Shown in pieces: positions 52,753-60,915 of a stretch of DNA of 64,000 bases. The position numbers and the translations under genes are program-made. The notes below the pieces were generated by a model. That model made no database searches and was not told the origin of the DNA. It saw only the letters and a list, made by a program, of their open reading frames with translations. Origin of the DNA: an uncultured Flavobacteriaceae bacterium (GTDB lineage: Bacteria; Bacteroidota; Bacteroidia; Flavobacteriales; Flavobacteriaceae); NCBI GenBank assembly GCA_947498845.1, contig CANMLX010000004.1:1-64000 (forward strand), given 5' to 3'. Each line of letters starts with the position of its first letter. Within the stretch, counting starts at the first letter, position 1.

Positions 52753-53385
52753 ATGTTTGGAATACAAAATTTTGAAACTTTTATACTGGCAGGAATACTT
52801 TTAAACCTAACACCTGGAGCAGATACTATGTATATTTTGGGTAGAAGTATCTCTCAAGGTAAAAAAGCAGGCATATTGTCTGCTTTAGGTATTGCAACAG
52901 GCGCACTTGTACATTGCTTATTTGCAGCATTGGGGCTTTCAATAATCCTTGCAAAATCTGCATTAGCTTTTGAAATTGTAAAATATGCAGGTGCAGCTTA
53001 TTTAATCTTTTTGGGCGTTAAAATGTTAGTATCAAAATCAAGCAATAACTTTGACCTAGAAAAGCGAACAAAAACTGTTAGCTATAAGAAAATTTATATC
53101 TCAGGTATCTTTACCAATATTCTAAACCCAAAAGTAGCATTATTTTTTCTGGCCTTTTTACCTCAATTTATAAACCCAAATTATACTAACAATGGGGTGC
53201 CATTTTTAATATTAGGTCTAACATTTGTATGTACAGGTACAACCTGGTGTTTAGCTTTAGCCATTTTTTCTTCTAAACTATCAAAAAAAATCAAAAAAAA
53301 TTATACTATAAAAAAATGGTTAGATAGAATTACTGGAGGTCTATTTATTGCCCTTGGTATAAAATTAGCACTGGCTAAAAAATAA
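52753..53385 (+). CDS. LysE/RhtB-family amino acid exporter
   Basis: A 210-residue exporter with six hydrophobic helices. The family signature LNLTPGADTMYILGRSISQG is at about residues 17-36, and NPKVALFFLAFLPQF is at about 120. It would export amino acids or homoserine-lactone-like compounds at the inner membrane; the substrate is open. It sits between the nucleotidyltransferase and TPR genes, 3 bp before the latter, and seems an insertion into an otherwise envelope-related series. Confidence 0.9.
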   Translation: MFGIQNFETFILAGILLNLTPGADTMYILGRSISQGKKAGILSALGIATGALVHCLFAALGLSIILAKSALAFEIVKYAGAAYLIFLGVKMLVSKSSNNFDLEKRTKTVSYKKIYISGIFTNILNPKVALFFLAFLPQFINPNYTNNGVPFLILGLTFVCTGTTWCLALAIFSSKLSKKIKKNYTIKKWLDRITGGLFIALGIKLALAKK

Positions 53386-53388
53386 GTT

Positions 53389-54756
53389 ATGACAAAAAGC
53401 ATCTACATATTACTTCTTGTATTTGGAATGGTATTAGCTCCAAAAATAAGTCATGCCCAAGTAGATTTTAATAAAAAACCAGATGACGATTTAGGTGATG
53501 TAGAAGATACCTTTCAAGAGTTGTTTTTTGAAGCATTAAAACAAAAAGGCATTGAAAATTATCAACGTTCTGCAGATGCGCTTTTACAATGTATAGAAAT
53601 AGATAAATCTCCAGCTGTATTATACTTTGAGCTAGGTAAAAACTATACCAAACTAAAAAACTTTGGAGCTGCCGAAGATGCATTAAAAGAAGCCGTTAGC
53701 AAAGATCCTGAAAATGAATGGTATCTGGACGAACTCTATGGGTATTATGTCTCTCAAAACGATCTAAATAAAGCCTTAAAAACGGTAAAACAATTGGTAA
53801 AATACCATCCCGATTACAAGGAAGATTTGGCATCGTTGTATGTGAAAATGGAAAAATTTGACGATGCTTTAGGTATTTTAGATGAATTAGATAACTCCCA
53901 AGGCGTTTCGGTATCCAGAGATATGTTACGCAATAGGATTTATACGATTACCGGGCGTTCTAAAGACCGTATAAAAAATCTCGAATCTCGTATAGATGAT
54001 AACCCCAAAAAAGAATCTAATTACCTCGCACTTATTTACAGATACAGCGAAAACAACGACAGCGAGAAAGCTTTTAAAACAGCTAAAGAATTGCTAAAAA
54101 TAAATCCGAAATCAGAATTGGTACATTTAGCACTTTACAAGTTTTATCTGGATAAAAACAACACACCTGAAGCTATAAAATCTATGAAAGTAGTTGTAAA
54201 AAGCAACACTATAAAGCCAAATGCAAAGCTTAAAGTACTATCAGATTTTGTAAACTTTGTTAAAAAACATCCAGAGTACGAAAAAGATTTAGTTGATGCT
54301 ACCACCCTATTAGATAATAAAACCAATGCCAAAACGCTAAATGATTTAGCACGTTACCATCTCAATAAAAACGATAAAGCTACTGCCTTACATTACTTTC
54401 AAAAGGCATTAAAGTTAAATAGTGATAATTTTGAAACATTAAAAAACGTATTACTACTTCATGTCGATTTACAACAATATAACGACGCCGTAGATAAAAG
54501 CAATAAAGCAATAAATAAATATCCAGCGCAACCATTGTGTTATCTTATTAATGGCGTTGCTTTAAATAAACTAGAGCAACCTAAAAAAGCATTAGAAGCT
54601 TTAGAATCTGGACTTGATTGGATTGTGGACGATATAAAAATGGAAGCCGATTTTTACCGCCAACTCGGTAAAGCTTATGAGTTGCTAAACAATACAACAA
54701 AAGCACAATCGTTTATAGAAAAAGCAAATGCTTTACAAACAAAGAAAATAGATTAA
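53389..54756 (+). CDS. Exported TPR protein
   Basis: A 455-residue protein with a signal peptide (1-24, ending SHAQ) and about ten TPR units from residue 40 to the end (DALLQCIEIDKSPAVLYFEL; KTLNDLARYHLNKNDKATAL). It is probably periplasmic and serves as a scaffold. It precedes the DUF4292 lipoprotein and EnvC-like protein by short gaps, so it is likely part of a conserved envelope or cell-division function. No enzyme domain is seen. Confidence 0.85.
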   Translation: MTKSIYILLLVFGMVLAPKISHAQVDFNKKPDDDLGDVEDTFQELFFEALKQKGIENYQRSADALLQCIEIDKSPAVLYFELGKNYTKLKNFGAAEDALKEAVSKDPENEWYLDELYGYYVSQNDLNKALKTVKQLVKYHPDYKEDLASLYVKMEKFDDALGILDELDNSQGVSVSRDMLRNRIYTITGRSKDRIKNLESRIDDNPKKESNYLALIYRYSENNDSEKAFKTAKELLKINPKSELVHLALYKFYLDKNNTPEAIKSMKVVVKSNTIKPNAKLKVLSDFVNFVKKHPEYEKDLVDATTLLDNKTNAKTLNDLARYHLNKNDKATALHYFQKALKLNSDNFETLKNVLLLHVDLQQYNDAVDKSNKAINKYPAQPLCYLINGVALNKLEQPKKALEALESGLDWIVDDIKMEADFYRQLGKAYELLNNTTKAQSFIEKANALQTKKID

Positions 54757-54768
54757 AACCCAAACCTT

Positions 54769-55545
54769 TTGCAATACAAATATTACATAGCTATTATATT
54801 TTTTTCCATGACTATAGTGTTTAGTAGTTGTAAATCGGCTAAAACTGTAGATCAAGGAAATTCTAATTTTAGATTATCTGCAAACCAGTTAGTAAAAGAA
54901 AATGCTAAAAAAACACCTAATTTTAACACATTACAATCCAAATTAAAAATTACTTATACAGAAGGTTCTAAGCAACAATCCAATACTGTTAATTACAGGA
55001 TGAAAAAGGATGAAGTTATTTGGATTAGTGCTGCTTTTGCTGTTATAAGAGCCAAAATCACCCCAAACAGTGTTAGTTTTTATAACAAATTAGATAAAAC
55101 ATATTTTAATGGTGATTTTGAATATTTTAGCAAGCTTTTGGGTACCACAGAACTGGATTTTGAAAAAATTCAAAATCTACTATTAGGTGAAGCCTTGTTT
55201 AATTTAAGTGATGACACCTACAAAGTTTCCATTCACGAAGATAATTATGCCCTTCAACCTAAGAAACAACGTCATTTATTTGAACTCTTTTATCTCTTAA
55301 ATCCGTCGCATTTTAAAATAAAATCACAACAATTATCTCAGTTTAAAGAACAACGTCACTTAGAGATTAATTATTTAAAACATCAGGAAGTGAATCAACA
55401 AATTCTACCTGAATTAGTTAAAGTAAATGCTGTAGAAGCTGATAAAGAAATAGTTGCAGAACTAGAGTTTAAATCGGTAACATTAAACGAGGACTTAAGG
55501 TTTCCGTTTAAAATACCTTCAGGATATAAGGAGATTAAACTTTAA
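54769..55545 (+). CDS. DUF4292 lipoprotein
   Basis: A 258-residue lipoprotein of the DUF4292 family, which resembles LolB/outer-membrane lipoprotein carriers in overall shape. The signal ends VFSSC (Cys20). Typical stretches are FNTLQSKLKITYTEGSKQQS and DEVIWISAAFAVIRAKITP. The start is TTG 54769, which alone gives the signal peptide. Its stop overlaps the ATG of the EnvC-like gene (TAATG), showing coupling. Exact function unknown; location probably outer membrane. Confidence 0.85.
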   Translation: MQYKYYIAIIFFSMTIVFSSCKSAKTVDQGNSNFRLSANQLVKENAKKTPNFNTLQSKLKITYTEGSKQQSNTVNYRMKKDEVIWISAAFAVIRAKITPNSVSFYNKLDKTYFNGDFEYFSKLLGTTELDFEKIQNLLLGEALFNLSDDTYKVSIHEDNYALQPKKQRHLFELFYLLNPSHFKIKSQQLSQFKEQRHLEINYLKHQEVNQQILPELVKVNAVEADKEIVAELEFKSVTLNEDLRFPFKIPSGYKEIKL

Positions 55546-56786
55546 TGACACGTGTAAAGCTCATATTCAAAATACTGCTGTTACTGTTTTTTTTTACCAG
55601 TAGCCCTACTATTCTTTCCCAAAACAATAAACAAAAACAGTTAGAGTCTCGTAGGCAGGAATTGCGTAGAGAAATTCAAAAAATTAATGCTTTACGAGCC
55701 GAAAATAAATCCAAGGAAAAATCTCAATTGTCTTTAATTGAGGATTTCAACTATAAAATAAATGTATTAAATAACCTTATAAAAGTTACCAATCAGCAAG
55801 CCAATCTATTAACCAGAGAAATAAATAGTAATCAAAGACAAATTAGCGCGTTAAGAAATGAATTAAAACTCCTTAAAGAAGATTATGCCAGTATGGTTGT
55901 TAAATCGTACAAAAGCAGAAATCAACAAAGTAAAATTATGTTTTTATTATCTTCAGATAACTTTAAACAAGCTTATAAGCGTTTGCAGTATATGAAGCAA
56001 TATACAAATCACCAAAAAGAACAAGGAGAGATTATAAAGTCAAAAACTATAGAATTACAAAGTATCAATAAAAAATTAGTAGCGCAAAAAGAGGATAAGA
56101 AAAAGTTGATTGCCGAAAATAAAGTAGCACAAAACAAATTAGAAAAAGAACGTACTCAACATAAAGTTTTAATGGCTTCTATTAGAAAAAACCTAAGCAA
56201 GTACACAGCGCAAATTAGGACAAAACAAAGAGAAGCGAATAGAATAGACCGAGAAATAGAACGCATTATTAAAGCCGCTATTGCTGCTTCTAATAAAAAG
56301 CGCGCAAAGACATCGACTTCAAGTAAAAAATCAGCAGGATTTAGCTTAACATCCGAAGAAAAGGTTTTAGCTAATAGTTTTACTGCTAATAAAGGAAAAT
56401 TACCCTGGCCTGTTGAAAAAGGTTATGTAAAATTAGGCTATGGCACCCAACGTTCTTTGGTAGATCCCTCTTTAACTATTAAAAGTAATGGTGTGAGAAT
56501 CGCAACAGAAAAAGGCGCAAAAGTTAGAGCTGTTTTTAATGGTAAAGTAAGCAAGATTGTGCTTATAAAAAATGCTAATCCTATTGTTATGATACGTCAT
56601 GGTAATTATATTACAGCCTATAAAAACTTAGGAAAAGTATTTGTTAAAGAGGGCGATAAAGTCACAACAAAACAGCATATAGGCGAGGTATTTACCAACC
56701 CTAGTAATGGAGAAACAGTACTTAATTTTGTAGTCTTTAAAAATTTACAAACACAAAATCCTGCTAGTTGGATTTATAAGATGTGA
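55545..56786 (+). CDS. EnvC-like murein hydrolase activator with degenerate M23 domain
   Basis: A 413-residue exported protein. A signal peptide (about 1-26) precedes a long coiled coil (about 30-245) and a C-terminal LytM/M23 domain (about 280-413). The metal-binding residues of active M23 peptidases look lost: NGVRIAT stands where HxGxD is expected (about 315), and YKNL replaces YxHL after MIRHGNYITA (about 351). This is the pattern of EnvC/NlpD activators, which switch on amidases for daughter-cell separation rather than cutting peptidoglycan. It is the last gene of the envelope cluster and overlaps the DUF4292 stop. Confidence 0.88.
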   Translation: MTRVKLIFKILLLLFFFTSSPTILSQNNKQKQLESRRQELRREIQKINALRAENKSKEKSQLSLIEDFNYKINVLNNLIKVTNQQANLLTREINSNQRQISALRNELKLLKEDYASMVVKSYKSRNQQSKIMFLLSSDNFKQAYKRLQYMKQYTNHQKEQGEIIKSKTIELQSINKKLVAQKEDKKKLIAENKVAQNKLEKERTQHKVLMASIRKNLSKYTAQIRTKQREANRIDREIERIIKAAIAASNKKRAKTSTSSKKSAGFSLTSEEKVLANSFTANKGKLPWPVEKGYVKLGYGTQRSLVDPSLTIKSNGVRIATEKGAKVRAVFNGKVSKIVLIKNANPIVMIRHGNYITAYKNLGKVFVKEGDKVTTKQHIGEVFTNPSNGETVLNFVVFKNLQTQNPASWIYKM

Positions 56787-56919
56787 TAGTCTTAAACAGC
56801 TTCAAGTAGAACTTGATTTAATAATTCTTATCTTAAGATAACAAGAAAAGGTTAACTATTGTGACAAAAGTTACAGTTTAAATGTTGAAAAAGTAATACC
56901 TTCAAGAAAAATTAAACTC

Positions 56920-57423
56920 ATGAAATCACTTCTAAGCTTATTTTTAGTCCTGTTTTTTATTAGTTGTAATGGTCAAGACGACAATAATACGAGTAATAAT
57001 AATGCTCCAGACGACTCACCCGACATGATGGCTTCTAGTACACCTCTTTCTATTGAAAATGTTGCGGTATCAGGCAATGAAAACAATTATCAATTTAGCG
57101 TTACCCTATCAAGCCCAGATACAGGTTGTGAGCAATATGCCAATTGGTGGGAAGTTATTTCTGAAGATGGCAGTACACTAATTTACAGAAGAGTTTTAGG
57201 CCACAGTCATGTAAATGAACAGCCCTTTACCAGATCTGGTAGTGGAGTTGATATAAATGCTACAGACGTAGTTATTATTAGAGGACATATGAATAATACA
57301 GGCTATAGTACAAATGCTATGAAAGGTAGTGTCTCTAAAGGTTTTACTTCTACTACTCTAGATAACGACTTTGCCCCTAAATTGTCTACTCTAGAACCGC
57401 TTCCTAACAATTGCGCTTTTTAG
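56920..57423 (+). CDS. Hypothetical lipoprotein
   Basis: A 167-residue lipoprotein: the signal ends FFISC (Cys16), followed by a low-complexity Asn/Asp linker (DDNNTSNNNAPDD). The mature domain has an immunoglobulin-like beta pattern (NYQFSVTLSSPDTGCEQYAN; WWEVISEDGSTLIYRRVLGH) with two cysteines, the second near the C-terminus. I do not recognise the family. It is monocistronic; a weak hairpin follows its stop. Confidence 0.72.
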   Translation: MKSLLSLFLVLFFISCNGQDDNNTSNNNAPDDSPDMMASSTPLSIENVAVSGNENNYQFSVTLSSPDTGCEQYANWWEVISEDGSTLIYRRVLGHSHVNEQPFTRSGSGVDINATDVVIIRGHMNNTGYSTNAMKGSVSKGFTSTTLDNDFAPKLSTLEPLPNNCAF

Positions 57424-57518
57424 GGATATGCCAATCCCTCTTATACTAAGCTTCATCATAAAATGAAAACAGGACTGGTATGTATAATCTATATGTTTTT
57501 AATCATGCAACTAAAGGT

Positions 57519-57757
57519 GAGTTCGACGTAACTTAATTTTATTTTTTATAGCCATGTTCTTGATTTTCATAACCATGTCAATTTCGACAAAGAGAGGAAC
57601 GAGCGATGAGAAATCTTATTTAGAGTAGATTCTTCCTCAAAAGCTTCGCTTTGTATCTTCAACAAAATATATTTTGTTTTTGATAATGCCTGAATGACAA
57701 CGATTTTATTGAGTTAAATCGTAAGATTCTTAGTGTCGGTAATTTAATGTCGAACTC
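57519..57757. repeat. Inverted-repeat element with GAGTTCGAC ends in the gap 57424-57782
   Basis: GAGTTCGACGT at 57519-57529 and its inverse at 57747-57757 (10 of 11 matching) bound a 239-bp non-coding stretch. Inside are TTTCGACAAAGAGAGGAACG and neighbouring bases of the dispersed type common between flavobacterial genes. No ORF. It occupies most of the 359-bp gap between convergent genes. Confidence 0.5.
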
Positions 57758-57782
57758 GTTAAATAATATGTTAATTAAAGCT

Positions 57783-57995
57783 CTAAACTTTAATTAACAC
57801 ATAGCCATTTTTAGTTTTTCTGTAATGGTTGCCTTTCCAGTAATAATAGTGTTTCCCTTTAACTTTTACAAGTTTGTAATGTTTAGGCGTTTTCTTTTCC
57901 ATAGTAGCCGAAGCTATTTTCGATACTACTGGGGTAGTGCAGGAGCTTAATGCCGTAATAGACAAAGCTAGAAGTGAAATGTAGAGAGATTTCAT
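57783..57995 (-). CDS. Small tyrosine/lysine-rich lipoprotein
   Basis: A 70-residue protein with a lipoprotein signal (LSITALSSC, Cys19) and a mature tail of about 50 residues with the pattern GKHYYYWKGNHYRKTKNGYV, resembling the short YYY-G-x-Y motif of cell-surface repeat proteins. The small size and clean signal make a real gene likely. No function is known. Confidence 0.65.
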   Translation of the reverse strand: MKSLYISLLALSITALSSCTTPVVSKIASATMEKKTPKHYKLVKVKGKHYYYWKGNHYRKTKNGYVLIKV

Positions 57996-58053
57996 AGCAA
58001 TTAAGATTTGGGTTAATATTGCAATGCTTTAGACTCTGCTAATTAAAAAAGGT

Positions 58054-58563
58054 TTAATCAAACAAAGCTTTTAATTCTGTTGCATCATTTGGTTTTATTT
58101 TTCCAGCCAATAAAAGGCTTAGTTGTTTACGTCTTAGCGCAGCTTTAAAGCGCTCTTTTTCTATAGGTGTTTCTGGTGTTATTTCTGGTACAGCAGTAGG
58201 TTTTCCATTTTTATCTACTGCAACAAAAGTATAAATTGCTTCATTTACTTTTGTTTTGTCTCCAGACTTACGATCTTCTATCCATACATCTATACATACT
58301 TCCATAGATGTTCTAAAAGCTCTGGATACTTTTGCTTCTACCGTAACAACACTTCCTAAAGGCACCACCTTTGTAAATGCAACATGGTTTACAGATGCTG
58401 TAACCGTTATACATCTACTATGTCTACCAGCCGCTATACTAGCAGCCCTATCCATACGCGCCAATAACTCTCCTCCAAATAAGTTATTTAACGCATTAGT
58501 TTCACCCGGTAAAACCATATCGGTTAGTACGGTTTTAGATTGCTCTGGGGTCTTCGATTTCAT
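58054..58563 (-). CDS. Acyl-CoA thioesterase, hotdog fold (YciA/BFIT-like)
   Basis: A 169-residue cytoplasmic thioesterase that hydrolyses acyl-CoA to free acid and CoA. The catalytic-helix region NALNNLFGGELLARMDRAAS (about 23-42) with the Asn-x-x-Gly-Gly pattern and VNHVAFTKVVPLGSVVTVEA are diagnostic. One hotdog domain with a short helical tail; it should work as a hexamer or trimer of dimers. It is the only gene between the small lipoprotein and SPOR genes on this strand. Confidence 0.9.
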   Translation of the reverse strand: MKSKTPEQSKTVLTDMVLPGETNALNNLFGGELLARMDRAASIAAGRHSRCITVTASVNHVAFTKVVPLGSVVTVEAKVSRAFRTSMEVCIDVWIEDRKSGDKTKVNEAIYTFVAVDKNGKPTAVPEITPETPIEKERFKAALRRKQLSLLLAGKIKPNDATELKALFD

Positions 58564-58696
58564 GTAATATTCAACATTTTAAACATCACATATCCTACTA
58601 AAGTAATCATTTATAGCAGAATAACAAATGTTTTGTCTCCAAAATTTGATGGCGTAAAGGTACACATTAAAATTTAATAAGGGATTTTTGCAGAAA

Positions 58697-59653
58697 TTAA
58701 TCCAATTTTTTCACCAACAACCAAGCGTCTTTGTTATGGTCTCTTTTAATCGCTCTCAAAGCTTTTTTAGCTTCTAATCTAGTTTCATAACTAGAGTAAA
58801 CTACTTGATGTAAACCGTATTTATTAGCGCCTATTTTTCGTGCACTGAACCCTTGCGCATAGAGCTGTTCGATCTTTTTATCGCAGTTCTCTTCTACTCT
58901 AAAGGCTCCTGCTACAACATGATAATTGCCCGTTTGTTTTTCTACGCTTAATGTGGTCGCAGGAAGTGGATTTAAACTAAACGTAGCTTCTTGTATTTTT
59001 GTTTCTAGCTGTTGCGTAGCTTCTTCTTGTGCTATTTGATTATGTGTCTCAACCTGATCAACATAATATTTAGACGCTCCAAGACCTCCTATAGTTAGTG
59101 CAACTAAAGCTATAGCAGCATATTTTAAGTAATTTCTGTTTTTACGCTTCTCTGGTGTAATAGCAATAGGTACTACTTTTTCAATTTCTTGTACAGCCTC
59201 TTTATGTACTTCACGTAATTTAGGGGTCTCTTTTTTAGCAGGTATCGCTAACTCAAATTGAGATAAACCAAAAGCGTCTGTTAAATAGTTTAAATTATAG
59301 AAAGGTTCAAAGACTATTTTACCTTCTTCATTAAATATTATTTCACCAATATTGCTAAAGGTAATTCTTTCGCCTTGTGTTAAATATTCCTTTAAGGTTT
59401 TAACCTGGTTTCTTATCTTTTTTGAAGCTACTTCAAAAGGTATTTTTTCTACATCAGCCATATAACGCGCCAATAAGCCATCGTTATTCTGGATTTGCTC
59501 ATTAAAAGAAATTACTTTTTTAGGCGGGTAAAACGTATTGTTTTCGATATTTACTATGGCCGATTTAGTTTCAGTTAAAAACGCACCAAAATCGGGTAAT
59601 ACCACACATTCATACCTGTATAGTAAATCGCTGATGTAATTTTCTAATTGCAT
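58697..59653 (-). CDS. HU-CCDC81 and SPOR domain membrane protein
   Basis: A 318-residue protein starting at ATG 59653 (MQLENYISDLLYRYECVVLP); the open frame reaches 59716 but the family begins here. Two HU-CCDC81-type domains occupy about 1-130 (DFGAFLTETKSA; LTQGERITFSNIGEIIFNEE), a single membrane helix is at about 178-196 (YAAIALVALTIGGLGASKYY), and a SPOR domain at about 240-318 (GNYHVVAGAFRVEENCDKKI). SPOR domains bind denuded peptidoglycan at division sites, so the protein probably links the nucleoid or cytoplasm side to septal wall. It is divergent from dprA. Confidence 0.88.
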   Translation of the reverse strand: MQLENYISDLLYRYECVVLPDFGAFLTETKSAIVNIENNTFYPPKKVISFNEQIQNNDGLLARYMADVEKIPFEVASKKIRNQVKTLKEYLTQGERITFSNIGEIIFNEEGKIVFEPFYNLNYLTDAFGLSQFELAIPAKKETPKLREVHKEAVQEIEKVVPIAITPEKRKNRNYLKYAAIALVALTIGGLGASKYYVDQVETHNQIAQEEATQQLETKIQEATFSLNPLPATTLSVEKQTGNYHVVAGAFRVEENCDKKIEQLYAQGFSARKIGANKYGLHQVVYSSYETRLEAKKALRAIKRDHNKDAWLLVKKLD

Positions 59654-59769
59654 AAGTACAAAGCTAACAAATCGTAGCAACAAAATATAAATTTCGTTAA
59701 AATTTTGACATAACAATTTATTAACAATTCAAAAATTCCGAAATTGCATATTAAACACGTACTTATTTT

Positions 59770-60873
59770 ATGACAAAAACCGACATGCTTTACACTTTAG
59801 CCTTACAACATGTACCTAACATTGGTGCTATTACAGCTAAAAAACTCATTGGGTTTTGTGGTTCTCCAGAAGCTGTTTTAAAAGAGAAGAAACAAAATTT
59901 GCTCAAAATAGATGGTATAGGCGAATTTATTTTAAGTCAATTATTTCAGAAAAACCATGTGTTGGAAGCAGAAAAAGAACTTCAATTTATTGAAGATAAC
60001 AATATAAAAGCTACATATTTTAAAGCCAGCAACTATCCAGAAAAACTTAAACATTGTATAGACGCCCCTATTTTATTATTTCAAACTGGGGCTATAGATT
60101 TAAATAAAAAACACATTATAAGTATTGTTGGCACCAGAAAAATAACTACAAATGGCATTGCTTTTTGTGAAAAGTTAATTGCAACTTTAGAACCTTACAA
60201 TCCTATAATTATATCTGGTTTTGCTTATGGTACAGATATTACGGCTCATAAAAATGCCATAAAACATAATTTACAGAATGTTGCTTGTCTTGCGCACGGT
60301 TTAAACCAAATCTACCCTAAAGTTCACAAAAAATATATGGCTGCTGTTGAAAGAAATGGCGGCTTTTTATCCGATTTTTGGAGTACAGATCCATTTGACA
60401 GAAATAATTTTTTAAAGCGTAATCGCATTATTGCTGGCTTAAGCGAAGCTACTATAGTTGTTGAATCTGCCGAGAAAGGTGGTAGCCTTGTTACAGCCGA
60501 CATAGCACATTCCTACAACAGAGACGTGTTTGCTGTTCCAGGCAGACCAACAGACACGCAAAGCATAGGCTGTAATAACTTAATTAAACAGCAAAAAGCA
60601 CATATGCTCTCTACGCCTTTGGATGTGCCTTATATTTTAAATTGGCAGTTAGAGGATAAAGAAAAACCCGCTATACAAAAGCAATTGTTTGTAGAATTAG
60701 ACCCTACTGAAAAAATAATCTACAACTACCTTAAAGATAATAACAAGCAACAATTAGATCTTATAGCTTTAAATTGTAATATGCCTATTTTTAAGGTGTC
60801 GGGAACCTTATTGAATATGGAACTTAAAGGTGTGGTGAGGCCTTTACCTGGTAAGTTGTTTGAGGTAGTGTAA
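59770..60873 (+). CDS. dprA: DNA-processing protein DprA
   Basis: A 367-residue DprA/Smf protein that loads RecA on incoming single-stranded DNA during natural transformation. An N-terminal helix-hairpin-helix region (about 1-65; VPNIGAITAKKLIGFCGSPE), a Rossmann-like core (about 80-285; VGTRKITTNG, SGFAYGTDITAHKNAI, LKRNRIIAGLSEATIVVESA, VPGRPTDTQSIGCNNLI), and a C-terminal winged-helix-like domain (about 305-365) are present. Full length and intact. No other competence gene is adjacent. Confidence 0.95.
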   Translation: MTKTDMLYTLALQHVPNIGAITAKKLIGFCGSPEAVLKEKKQNLLKIDGIGEFILSQLFQKNHVLEAEKELQFIEDNNIKATYFKASNYPEKLKHCIDAPILLFQTGAIDLNKKHIISIVGTRKITTNGIAFCEKLIATLEPYNPIIISGFAYGTDITAHKNAIKHNLQNVACLAHGLNQIYPKVHKKYMAAVERNGGFLSDFWSTDPFDRNNFLKRNRIIAGLSEATIVVESAEKGGSLVTADIAHSYNRDVFAVPGRPTDTQSIGCNNLIKQQKAHMLSTPLDVPYILNWQLEDKEKPAIQKQLFVELDPTEKIIYNYLKDNNKQQLDLIALNCNMPIFKVSGTLLNMELKGVVRPLPGKLFEVV

Positions 60874-60915
60874 AACTTTGTTTCAATGAATAAAGAATCA
60901 ATTATATGTTTTTTA

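Noticed and set aside
55545..56786. Active M23 endopeptidase call for the EnvC-like gene
   Set aside because: The expected zinc-binding His and Asp positions are replaced, so an activator role is more consistent.
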